Shown here piece after piece: positions 1 to 8,858 of a stretch of 17,593 nucleotides of DNA. The notes below the pieces were generated by a model that saw only the letters and a program-made list of their open reading frames with translations, was not told the DNA's origin and ran no database searches. This stretch comes from an uncultured Oscillospiraceae bacterium (GTDB lineage: Bacteria > Bacillota > Clostridia > Oscillospirales > Ruminococcaceae): contig CAJUMG010000025.1 in NCBI GenBank assembly GCA_910587335.1, positions 1-17,593 on the forward strand. The letters run 5' to 3'. The position numbers and the translations under genes are program-made. The stretch's first letter is position 1. Each line of letters starts with the position of its first letter.

Positions 1-513
1 CGGGACAGAGCCCCTTGCAATCCTCGGAGCAGAGGTTTTTTGTGTCCATTTCAAGGAGGAATACCTCCCGCATCAGCTCATCCAGCTCCAGCTCGCCGTC
101 CTGGTTCAGCTCCACGATGTCGTCGCTCTCCCCGTTGGCCAGCTCAAAGGCCAGCAGGGTTTCGTACTCCACCGTCTTATCCCGCTGAAAGGGCTTGGCA
201 CACCGATCACAGACGAGGGACAGCATCGTGCCCATCCGGGCCTTCAGCTCTAGAGCGCCAGCAGGGTTTCGTACTCCACCGTCTTATCCCGCTGAAAGGG
301 CTTGGCACACCGGTCGCAGGTGAGAGACAGCGCCGCGTCCAGCCGGGCTTTCAGCTCCAGGGCGCCCGCCCGGTTGCGCACCTGTCCCTCCACACGGACA
401 GGCTGAACAAAGGGACTGGTCCCATTCCACTCCAGGCCGGACAGATCCACCTGGAGGGCGAAGGGCAATACCTCGCCGGGCTGTTGGGCTAAGGGCTTCA
501 AATCCAGTTTCAT
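1..513 (-). pseudogene. DUF177 (YceD-like) protein, frameshifted by internal duplication, 3' end beyond window
   Basis: The DUF177/YceD family is a small conserved bacterial protein usually encoded just before rpmF (ribosomal protein L32) and linked to 23S rRNA metabolism; rpmF would lie off the left edge. The gene starts at 513 (ATG, GAGG six bases upstream). The first frame gives 87 residues, including the CDRCAKPF CxxC motif, and ends at a TAG at 250-252. From about 256 to the edge, another frame continues the protein: it repeats the ALELKA...CDRCAKPFQRDK segment and then runs through an acidic region to the typical LCSEDCKGLCP end. Without the extra 107 bp the protein would be intact. As written it is broken. 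The cause is a real frameshifting duplication or an assembly error; the sequence favours the latter (see findings). Family identity is fairly secure from the CxxC motif and the Cys-rich tail. Confidence 0.78.
150..363. repeat. 107-bp imperfect direct tandem repeat inside DUF177
   Basis: Two adjacent units, 150-256 and 257-363. Positions 150-205 and 257-312 are identical over 56 bases. The rest, 206-256 versus 313-363, differs at 13 of 51 positions, mostly transitions. The unit length is not a multiple of three, so the second unit puts the reading frame out. Confidence 0.9.
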
Positions 514-723
514 GGCACACCTCGCATAATGGCACGACTGGTATTATACTAGACCTGGCCGGAAATGTCAAATCTTTTCCGCAATTTTTTCTTGTTTCCC
601 CCTCTTTTCTTTGATAAAGAAAAAAGGAAACGGAATGAGAAGCATCTAATCCTTCCCCATCATGTGCCGGCGGGCGGAAAACCGCCCGGATACTGCCCTG
701 TCCGCCAGCGCATGAAAGTTCTT
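514..723. other. Intergenic region between DUF177 and the aminotransferase fusion ORF
   Basis: Besides the DUF177 promoter and ribosome binding site, this 210-bp stretch holds a 7-bp GC hairpin (671-677 with 682-688, loop AAAA), about 40 bases past the aminotransferase stop, and an A/T-only hairpin near 603-621. The GC hairpin has no T-run on either side, so I do not call a firm terminator, although it may help end transcription. No gene is visible. Confidence 0.45.
543..571 (-). promoter_or_regulatory. Sigma-A promoter of the DUF177 gene
   Basis: On the minus strand, a perfect -35 TTGACA (566-571) and a perfect -10 TATAAT (543-548) are separated by 17 bp. The predicted start is about 20-25 bases before the DUF177 ribosome binding site. 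This is the strongest promoter in the window by consensus match. Confidence 0.88.
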
Positions 724-2670
<1,947 letters not shown>

Positions 2671-2701
2671 ATGCATTACTCCTACATTGTGTTTTTGAAA
2701 G

Positions 2702-2721
2702 CCTGTTTACCCTGAAACAGG
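2702..2721. promoter_or_regulatory. Inverted repeat in the lipoprotein leader
   Basis: Seven-base arms CCTGTTT (2702-2708) and AAACAGG (2715-2721) with a 6-base loop lie between the -10 and the start codon, downstream of the predicted transcription start. It could be a leader hairpin or an operator. No regulator is assigned. Confidence 0.35.
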
Positions 2722-2743
2722 GACAAAGGCTACAGCTTGTACT

Positions 2744-2772
2744 ATTATACACGTCCTGACCCCAAAAGTCCA
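2744..2772 (-). promoter_or_regulatory. Promoter of the lipoprotein/aminotransferase ORF
   Basis: Minus-strand -10 TATAAT (2744-2749, perfect) with a 17-bp spacer to TGGACT (2767-2772, 4 of 6 consensus). It lies about 75 bases upstream of the start codon. Confidence 0.6.
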
Positions 2773-2829
2773 GAAACATCTGATGAATTTTTGCGCTGGA
2801 AAAAAGAGAGGCTTTTTCCAGGAAAACAG

Positions 2830-2858
2830 TTGAGAATCCGCCGGCGGGATGATAGTAT
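2830..2858 (+). promoter_or_regulatory. Probable promoter of the M23-like gene
   Basis: TTGAGA (2830-2835), 17-bp spacer, TAGTAT (2853-2858), followed by AAAGGAGGGG at 2871-2880 and the ATG at 2887. The -35 is strong and the -10 moderate. Confidence 0.55.
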
Positions 2859-2886
2859 AAAAGAAGAAGCAAAGGAGGGGAATGCC

Positions 2887-4446
2887 ATGACCCAAAGCGG
2901 AAAACTCATTTCGGTGGCGGTGGTCCTGTCGCTGCTGGCGATTTTGTCCGGTCTGTTGTTCGGCCAGGAAAAAATCCCGCAGATGGGGGAGTGGATGGAC
3001 GTTTGGGTCAGCCGGGCGGATCGAAGTCTTTTGCACTGTCTGACCGAAACGGAAAAGAGCCTGTTTATGGATATTCTCGCCAAGCAGAAAAAGCGGGAGG
3101 ATACGGGCCAGTATGAGGATTTGGTGCTGTGCTTTGAGGTTATGTTTAACGGCCGGGAGATCATGCGGCCTGCGCTGTACCGCCTGAGCGACGGAACCAA
3201 TGATTTTGTGTTAAAGTATCCCGACGGCAGATGTTACGGACTGGGTACCCGCGAGGTACTTCAGTTTTTGACCAGCGACCTAATGGACGAGCTGTTCGAG
3301 TACATCGAATCCGCGCCGACCATGACGGTGACCGAGAGCGGCCAGAGCCTGACGCTCCATTGTGTGGAAAACGGCTGGTATTACCAAAAGATCGACAACA
3401 GCTTTTTTATGGATGGGGTGCTGGTCAAGGACGAGCTGACCGAGCTGACCCCTCAAAACTATCGAAGGATGGATATTTCCTTTTCCACCATACCGCAGTC
3501 GGTGCAGGTGAAGATCACCCTGGCCGGCGCTTCGGAGCCGATCTTTGAGGGAAGGGCCGGTCAGCTGTACCGGTTTAACCCGCCGGTCAGCGGCCTGTAC
3601 AAAATGCAGGTGACCGCCTATTGGACCGAGACCGATCAGCACCAGTACGGCGGGTACTGTGTGTACGAGCTGGACCTGCAGATCAAAAAGGCCCCGAGAA
3701 TCCGCCTGTCCGCCTGGCAGGTATTCCAAGGCAACCTGTTAGAGGTAACGGTGATGGGCCCGCAGGAGCCGGACAAGCTGTCCGCCCGTTTTGACGGCGG
3801 CCGGGCAGGCCCTTTTATCCGGCGGGACGAAGGGATCTACAGCTGTCTTTTGGCGGCGCAGTATCCGGGGATTTACTCGGTGAGCGTGTCCGGTGCAGGA
3901 GCGGAGGCGGAGCAGCCGATTCGGGTGGTCGCCGCGCCGATTCAGACGGTGGAGGACCCTTTCCCCCTTCAGACAGAGGAAACGGCGCCCCAGCTATCCT
4001 TAGAAGGGGTTCGGGACCAGCTGGTCACCGGTTCCGCGGGAAAATACTGGAGTGGAACCTTCCGCTATCCGGTGCAACGGGACCCGGATATGGGCAGCCG
4101 CCAGCGTTTTGAGGGGCAGCCGGAGCGGATGGACCGAACGGTCTGGTGGATGGCCGAGCACCAGGAGACGATTTTTGCCGCCAACTCCGGTCAGGTGTTT
4201 TTTGTAGGGCAGCTGGATCAGGGCGGATTGACGGTGGCCGTCTACCACGGGATGGGGCTGTATACCTGGTATTATGGCCTGTCCGAAGCCCTGGTGGACG
4301 AAGGGGAGATCGTCTATGCCGAAACGCCGCTGGGGCTGGTGCTGGTGCGGGAACAGGAGCCTGCCTGGTTTGGGGTGCAGGCGGTGTTTCGCGGTGTCCC
4401 GCTGGAGCTGTCCTATTTGTGCGATAAGGCCCTGCTGGAGGGATAG
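2887..4446 (+). CDS. Membrane-anchored protein with degenerate LytM/M23-like C-terminal domain
   Basis: A 519-residue protein. ATG at 2887 is set by AAAGGAGGGG six bases upstream, although the frame is open further 5'. Residues about 8-26 are a single hydrophobic anchor (ISVAVVLSLLAILSGLLFG), so most of the protein should face outside. The middle (about 190-365) reads as beta-rich, Ig-like segments. The C-terminal region, from about residue 390, has the LytM/M23 layout: YPVQRDPDMGSRQRF, then FAANSGQVFFVGQ, then HGMGLYTWYYGLS and VDEGEIVYAETPLG. Active M23 enzymes need HxxxD and HxH zinc ligands; the first pair is replaced (RMDRTVWW) and the HxH is gone (WYYGLS where YxHLS is expected). A scaffold or regulator of wall enzymes is likelier than an active peptidase. 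The gene is single, divergent from the lipoprotein fusion and convergent with nifJ. Confidence 0.75.
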   Translation: MTQSGKLISVAVVLSLLAILSGLLFGQEKIPQMGEWMDVWVSRADRSLLHCLTETEKSLFMDILAKQKKREDTGQYEDLVLCFEVMFNGREIMRPALYRLSDGTNDFVLKYPDGRCYGLGTREVLQFLTSDLMDELFEYIESAPTMTVTESGQSLTLHCVENGWYYQKIDNSFFMDGVLVKDELTELTPQNYRRMDISFSTIPQSVQVKITLAGASEPIFEGRAGQLYRFNPPVSGLYKMQVTAYWTETDQHQYGGYCVYELDLQIKKAPRIRLSAWQVFQGNLLEVTVMGPQEPDKLSARFDGGRAGPFIRRDEGIYSCLLAAQYPGIYSVSVSGAGAEAEQPIRVVAAPIQTVEDPFPLQTEETAPQLSLEGVRDQLVTGSAGKYWSGTFRYPVQRDPDMGSRQRFEGQPERMDRTVWWMAEHQETIFAANSGQVFFVGQLDQGGLTVAVYHGMGLYTWYYGLSEALVDEGEIVYAETPLGLVLVREQEPAWFGVQAVFRGVPLELSYLCDKALLEG

Positions 4447-4471
4447 TCCAGCCTTTTTGGCCAAAATAGAT

Positions 4472-4507
4472 AAAAGCGGCGGGCCCCTAAAAGCCCCGCC
4501 GCTTTTT
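4472..4507 (+). terminator. Terminator of the M23-like gene
   Basis: A 12-bp stem AAAAGCGGCGGG / CCCGCCGCTTTT with a short loop, ending in a T-run, 26 bases after the stop codon. Its A-rich 5' side means it could also work in the other direction. Confidence 0.85.
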
Positions 4508-4571
4508 CGATCTTTTGTGGCAGAATGCCCAGGAGAAACCGCCTGCACCGCCGATGCCACCGAGAAAAAGG

Positions 4572-4610
4572 AAAGGACCGCGATCCCTTTTTTGGGATCG
4601 CGGTCCTTTT
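4572..4610 (-). terminator. Terminator of nifJ (bidirectional)
   Basis: A perfect 16-bp stem (4572-4587 with 4594-4609), loop of six T on the plus strand, flanked by A/T runs. It sits about 32 bases past the nifJ stop and faces the other terminator across a convergent junction. Confidence 0.85.
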
Positions 4611-4641
4611 GCTGTTCCGCACAGCTTTTGGCCGGGCAGGA

Positions 4642-7600
4642 TTATTCTACATCGTAGAGTTTGGACAGTCTTAACAGATGCTCGTACTTGGCCTTGGCGT
4701 TCTCCGCCGCTTTGTCGAACAGAACGTCTGCGCGGTCCGGGAAGGCACGGGTCAGGCTGCTGTAGCGAACCTCTCCGCTGATAAACTCCTTGTAATCCGC
4801 AGAAGGCGCCTTGGAATCCAGCTGGAAGGGATTTTTGCCCTCGGCCGCCAGTCTCGGGTCAAACCGCAGGTTGTTCCAGTAGCCGGCGGCAACCGCGTTC
4901 TTGATCTCGGTCTGTGCCTGGCTCATGCCGGCGCGGATACCGTGGTTGATACAAGGCGCGTAGGCGATGACGATGGACGGACCGTGGTAGCTCTCCGCCT
5001 CGGTAAAGGCCTTGATGCACTGGTTATAGTCAGCGCCCATGGCCACCTGTGCCACATACACATAGCCATAGCTCATGGCAATCGCCGCCAGATCCTTCTT
5101 CTTCACTTCCTTACCGGCAGCCGCGAACTGAGCAACCGCGCCGGTGGGGGTGGATTTGGAGGACTGTCCGCCGGTGTTGGAGTAAACCTCGGTGTCGAAT
5201 ACCAGGATGTTGATATCCTCGCCGGAGGCGATAACGTGATCCAAACCGCCGAAGCCGATGTCATAGGCCCAACCGTCGCCGCCGAAGATCCAGACGGATT
5301 TCTTGTTGAGGAAATCCTTGTACTGGAGAATCGCCTGGCAGTAGGGGCAATCGGGAGAAGCTTCCAGCACCTTAACGAGCTCTTCGGTCGCGCCCTTGTT
5401 GGCCGCGCCGTCGTTGACGGTGGACAGATACTTCTCGCAGATGGCTCTCTTTTCGTCGGACTTGGTGATCTTGGCCAGCTCCTCTACCTTGGCGATAGCC
5501 GCCTTGCGCATATGATCCTGAGCCAAATACATACCATAACCGTACTCGGCGTTATCCTCGAACAAAGAGTTGGCCCAAGCCGGACCCTTGCCCTCTTTGT
5601 TGACGGTGTAAGGGGTAGACGGTGCGGAACCGCCCCAGATGGAGGAACAGCCGGTGGCGTTGGCGATATACATTCTGTCGCCGAACAGCTGGGTAACCAG
5701 CTTGGCGTAAGGGGTCTCGCCGCAGCCCGCGCAGGCGCCGGAGAATTCCAGCAGCGGCTGCTTAAACTGGCTGCCCTTAACGGTATTTTCCTTGAATTTC
5801 TCTGCGACTTCCGGCTTCGCGTCAAGCTGCTGGCCGTAGGCAAAGACGTTCTGCTGCTCTCTTTGGGAATCCAGGCTCTGCATAACCAGCGCCTTGTTGC
5901 CCTTCTTGCCGGGGCAGACGTTTGCGCAGGAGCCGCATCCGGTACAGTCGAGCACCGAAACGGTCATGACGAACTTCATGCCGGGCATACCGGTCATATC
6001 GGTCGCCTTGGCGCCGGCCGGAGCCTTGGCAGCCTCTTCCTCGGTCATGACCACCGGGCGGATAACCGCGTGGGGGCAGACATAGGAGCAGAAGTTACAC
6101 TGGATACAGTTTTCCGGGTTCCAAACCGGTACGTCCACCGCGATACCGCGTTTTTCGTAAGCGGCAGAGCCCTGGGGGAAGGTGCCGTCCTCCGCGCCCT
6201 TAAAGGCGGATACAGGCAGCTCGTTGCCGTGCTGATGGGTGGAGGGGATGAGGATGTTGTTGACAAAGTCCACAACCTCTTTGCGTCCGCCCTCGGCAAC
6301 CGGCAGCTTGTGTTCGCCGGTGGCGTTTTTCCAGGAAGCGGGAACCTCGATCTTCACAAGGCCGTCAGCGCCCCGGTCGATGGCGTCGTAGTTCATCTGA
6401 ACCACCTTGTCGCCCTTTTTGCCGTAGGAGGCCTTGGCAGCGGCTTTCATATAATCCGCGGCCTGGTCGGCGGGGATGATATTCGCCAGCTTAAAGAATG
6501 CGGACTGCAAAACGGTGTTGATTCTGCCGCCCAGACCGATCTCCCGGCCGATCTTGATGCCGTCGATGGTGTAGAACTGAATGTTGTGGTCGGCGATATA
6601 CTTTTTGTCCTTATCCGGCAGTCTCTTCTCGATCTCGGCCATATCCCAGCCGCAGTTGAGCAGGAAGGTACCGCCGTCCACCAGATCCTCGACCATATCG
6701 TACTTGCCGATATAAGCCGGGTTGTGGCAGGCCACAAAGTTCGCCTTGTTGATCAGGTAGGTGGATTTGATCGGATGATCGCCAAACCGCAGGTGGGAAC
6801 AGGTCAAACCACCGGACTTTTTGGAGTCGTAGTCAAAATAAGCCTGTACATATTTATCGGTGTGGTCGCCGATGATCTTGATGGAGTTTTTGTTGGCGCC
6901 AACGGTACCGTCGGACCCCAGTCCCCAGAACTTGCAGGCGGTAGTGCCCTTCGCCTGGGTGTCGGGCGCTTCCTCTCTCTCCAGAGAAAGGCCGGTTACA
7001 TCGTCGTGAATGGCGATGGTGAAGCGCTCCTTTTTGCCGGTCTGGGCGTTTTTGTAAACGGCGAAGATGTCGGCGGGAACGGTGTCCTTAGAGCCCAAGC
7101 CATAGCGGCCGGAGAAGATCGGCAGCGCGCCGTAGGGGGTGCCTTTCAGCGCCATGACCACGTCAAGGAACAAAGGCTCGCCGATGGAGCCGGGCTCCTT
7201 GGTTCTGTCCAGAACGGTCAAAGTCTTGGCAGAGGAAGGAATCGCCTTCAGCAGATGCTCCTTGGAGAAGGGACGGTACAGACGAACCTTTACAAGGCCG
7301 GCCTTGCCGCCGTTGGCGTTGATATAGTCGATGGTCTCTTCAATGGTGTCGCAAACAGAGCCCATAGCGATAATGATGTGCTCCGCGTCCGGCGCACCAT
7401 AGTAGTTAAAGAGCTTGTAGTCGGTGCCGATTTTGGCGTTGACGGTGTTCATGTACTCCTCCACGATGCCGGGAACCGCGTCGTAGTAGGGGTTGCAGGC
7501 CTCTCTGGCCTGGAAGAAGATGTCCGGGTTCTGGGCGGTGCCGCGCAGTACCGGATGGTTGGGGTTCAGTGCCCGGTCCTTAAAGGCCTTGACCGCGTCC

Positions 7601-8190
7601 ATATCCAGCATATCGCGCAGATCCTCGTCGTCCCAGATCTGGATCTTCTGAATCTCGTGAGAGGTACGGAAGCCGTCGAAGAAATGCAAAAACGGCACCC
7701 GGCTTTTAATGGTGGACAGATGGGCCACCGCGCCCAGGTCCATAACCTCCTGCGGGTTCTGGGAGCAGAGCATTGCAAAGCCGGTCTGACGGCAGGCGTA
7801 TACGTCCGAATGATCGCCATAGATGTTTAAAGCGTGGGAAGCTACGCAGCGGGCGGATACGTTGATCACGCAGGGCAGCAGCTCGCCGGCGATTTTGTAC
7901 ATGTTGGGGATCATCAGCAAAAGGCCCTGAGAAGCGGTAAAGGTGGTGGTCAGTGCGCCGCCCTGCAAAGAGCCGTGTACCGTACCGGCAGCGCCGGCCT
8001 CGGACTGCATCTCAACAACCTTTACCTGCTGGCCGAACAGGTTCTTTTTTCCATCGGCAGACCATTTGTCCGTCACCTCCGCCATAACCGAAGAAGGGGT
8101 GATGGGGTAAATCGCAGCAACGTCGGTAAAAGGATACGAGGCGTACGCCGCAGCGTTGTTACCATCCATGGTCTTCATTTTTCTTGCCAT
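4642..8190 (-). CDS. nifJ: Pyruvate:ferredoxin (flavodoxin) oxidoreductase
   Basis: A full-length 1182-residue single-chain PFOR, which converts pyruvate + CoA to acetyl-CoA + CO2 and passes electrons to ferredoxin or flavodoxin; it is the central carbon and electron step of anaerobic fermentation in the cytoplasm. ATG at 8190 has GGGAGGAAT about ten bases upstream. Domains in order: pyruvate-binding/TPP domain with YPITPSSVMAE (about 28-38), the domain II/III region, a 4Fe-4S pair CIQCNFCSYVCP (about 690) and CTGCGSCANVCPG (about 748), then the TPP-binding part with GACAGCGETPY (about 820) and GGDGWAYDIGFGG (about 970) followed by NTGGQSSKSTPTGA. The cluster and TPP motifs look intact, so the enzyme should be active. 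It is a single gene with its own promoter and terminator. Codon bias leaves a 1050-codon antisense ORF opposite it, which I regard as a shadow. Confidence 0.98.
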   Translation of the reverse strand: MARKMKTMDGNNAAAYASYPFTDVAAIYPITPSSVMAEVTDKWSADGKKNLFGQQVKVVEMQSEAGAAGTVHGSLQGGALTTTFTASQGLLLMIPNMYKIAGELLPCVINVSARCVASHALNIYGDHSDVYACRQTGFAMLCSQNPQEVMDLGAVAHLSTIKSRVPFLHFFDGFRTSHEIQKIQIWDDEDLRDMLDMDAVKAFKDRALNPNHPVLRGTAQNPDIFFQAREACNPYYDAVPGIVEEYMNTVNAKIGTDYKLFNYYGAPDAEHIIIAMGSVCDTIEETIDYINANGGKAGLVKVRLYRPFSKEHLLKAIPSSAKTLTVLDRTKEPGSIGEPLFLDVVMALKGTPYGALPIFSGRYGLGSKDTVPADIFAVYKNAQTGKKERFTIAIHDDVTGLSLEREEAPDTQAKGTTACKFWGLGSDGTVGANKNSIKIIGDHTDKYVQAYFDYDSKKSGGLTCSHLRFGDHPIKSTYLINKANFVACHNPAYIGKYDMVEDLVDGGTFLLNCGWDMAEIEKRLPDKDKKYIADHNIQFYTIDGIKIGREIGLGGRINTVLQSAFFKLANIIPADQAADYMKAAAKASYGKKGDKVVQMNYDAIDRGADGLVKIEVPASWKNATGEHKLPVAEGGRKEVVDFVNNILIPSTHQHGNELPVSAFKGAEDGTFPQGSAAYEKRGIAVDVPVWNPENCIQCNFCSYVCPHAVIRPVVMTEEEAAKAPAGAKATDMTGMPGMKFVMTVSVLDCTGCGSCANVCPGKKGNKALVMQSLDSQREQQNVFAYGQQLDAKPEVAEKFKENTVKGSQFKQPLLEFSGACAGCGETPYAKLVTQLFGDRMYIANATGCSSIWGGSAPSTPYTVNKEGKGPAWANSLFEDNAEYGYGMYLAQDHMRKAAIAKVEELAKITKSDEKRAICEKYLSTVNDGAANKGATEELVKVLEASPDCPYCQAILQYKDFLNKKSVWIFGGDGWAYDIGFGGLDHVIASGEDINILVFDTEVYSNTGGQSSKSTPTGAVAQFAAAGKEVKKKDLAAIAMSYGYVYVAQVAMGADYNQCIKAFTEAESYHGPSIVIAYAPCINHGIRAGMSQAQTEIKNAVAAGYWNNLRFDPRLAAEGKNPFQLDSKAPSADYKEFISGEVRYSSLTRAFPDRADVLFDKAAENAKAKYEHLLRLSKLYDVE

Positions 8191-8243
8191 AGTGTTTATT
8201 CCTCCCTTTAAAATTTCTGCATCTTAGCAGAGCCGATTTGGGC

Positions 8244-8268
8244 TTGATCTGCTTGCAAACCAGATCAA
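8244..8268. promoter_or_regulatory. Inverted repeat in the nifJ leader
   Basis: TTGATCTG (8244-8251) and CAGATCAA (8261-8268) are perfect 8-base arms around a 9-base centre, about 25 bases downstream of the predicted transcription start. This placement suits an operator or an RNA hairpin. No matching regulator is visible in the window. Confidence 0.45.
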
Positions 8269-8294
8269 ACGCAAAAAAAGGCTTTACCTTATCA

Positions 8295-8323
8295 ATCTTA
8301 ACACGTTCCACCTTCGGTGTAAA
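8295..8323 (-). promoter_or_regulatory. Promoter of nifJ
   Basis: Minus-strand TTTACA (8318-8323), 17-bp spacer, TAAGAT (8295-8300). The predicted transcript has a leader of about 95-100 bases before the nifJ start. Confidence 0.7.
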
Positions 8324-8409
8324 GTGAGAAAACCGGGAATTTTGCGGAATGTTTACAGTTTCACAAAGAATTAACGCGTTTTTTTGGCAAAATGCCCTTT
8401 TCCCTGTGC

Positions 8410-8661
8410 CTATCCCCGAAGTCCCCGGGCCTGCCGGTCCATATCCTCGATGACGATATCGTAAATTTCCCCCAGGCCCGCGCAGTATTCTAACACCTTC
8501 CAGGGCTCGTTGGTGTGAAAGTGAATCTTGATTAGGTCCTCGTCCCCCACCGCCAACAGACAGTCCCCTTTAAAGTGCGCGGTAAAGTAGTCGTTTATGG
8601 CGTCCTCGTCCAGGTTTTCTCCCTCAATTAAAAGCTGTGTGTCGTACCGAAATTCGGTCAT
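8410..8661 (-). CDS. Free-standing FakA C-terminal-like domain (DAK phosphatase / fatty-acid kinase related)
   Basis: An 83-residue protein, ATG at 8661, with AAAGGAG eleven bases upstream. The sequence has the pattern of the C-terminal segment of FakA/YloV (the fatty-acid kinase subunit related to dihydroxyacetone kinase): RYDTQLLIEGENLDED, then GDCLLAVGDEDLIKIHFHTN, then PWKVLEYCAGLGEIYDIVIE and a DMDRQ end. In FakA this segment follows the ATP-binding DhaL-like domain and a middle domain; both are missing here, and no sign of them is seen in the flanking DNA. The protein therefore cannot be a kinase alone; it might bind a partner or ligand. It has its own promoter, is divergent from the CBS-domain transporter, and reads toward nifJ, which has a separate promoter. 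Family assignment is from motif pattern only. Confidence 0.68.
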   Translation of the reverse strand: MTEFRYDTQLLIEGENLDEDAINDYFTAHFKGDCLLAVGDEDLIKIHFHTNEPWKVLEYCAGLGEIYDIVIEDMDRQARGLRG

Positions 8662-8706
8662 CTGTATGATCGCTCCTTTCCCGCCGCCCAGGCGAAATTT
8701 TTCTCT

Positions 8707-8735
8707 ATTTTACACCCTTTCCAGGGCTTTTTCAA
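8707..8735 (-). promoter_or_regulatory. Promoter of the FakA-like small gene
   Basis: Minus-strand TTGAAA (8730-8735), 17-bp spacer, TAAAAT (8707-8712), about 45 bases upstream of the start codon. Confidence 0.75.
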
Positions 8736-8752
8736 TCATATCCGGCATAGAT

Positions 8753-8781
8753 TTGACGGACGGTGCAATTTATAGTATACT
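8753..8781 (+). promoter_or_regulatory. Promoter of the CNNM/CBS transporter gene
   Basis: TTGACG (8753-8758), 17-bp spacer, TATACT (8776-8781). Its -35 is 17 bases from the -35 of the divergent promoter, so the two polymerases would compete or share control. Confidence 0.8.
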
Positions 8782-8858
8782 AAATTATAATTATGGGTAT
8801 CATCCCGGCCGCCTATGGCGGAGGCTGAACTTTTTGTTTGAGGAGGACGAAGGATAAA

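Noticed and set aside
4678..7830. 1050-codon plus-strand ORF opposite nifJ
   Set aside because: Its sequence has no domain pattern, and it mirrors the strong codon bias of nifJ on the other strand.
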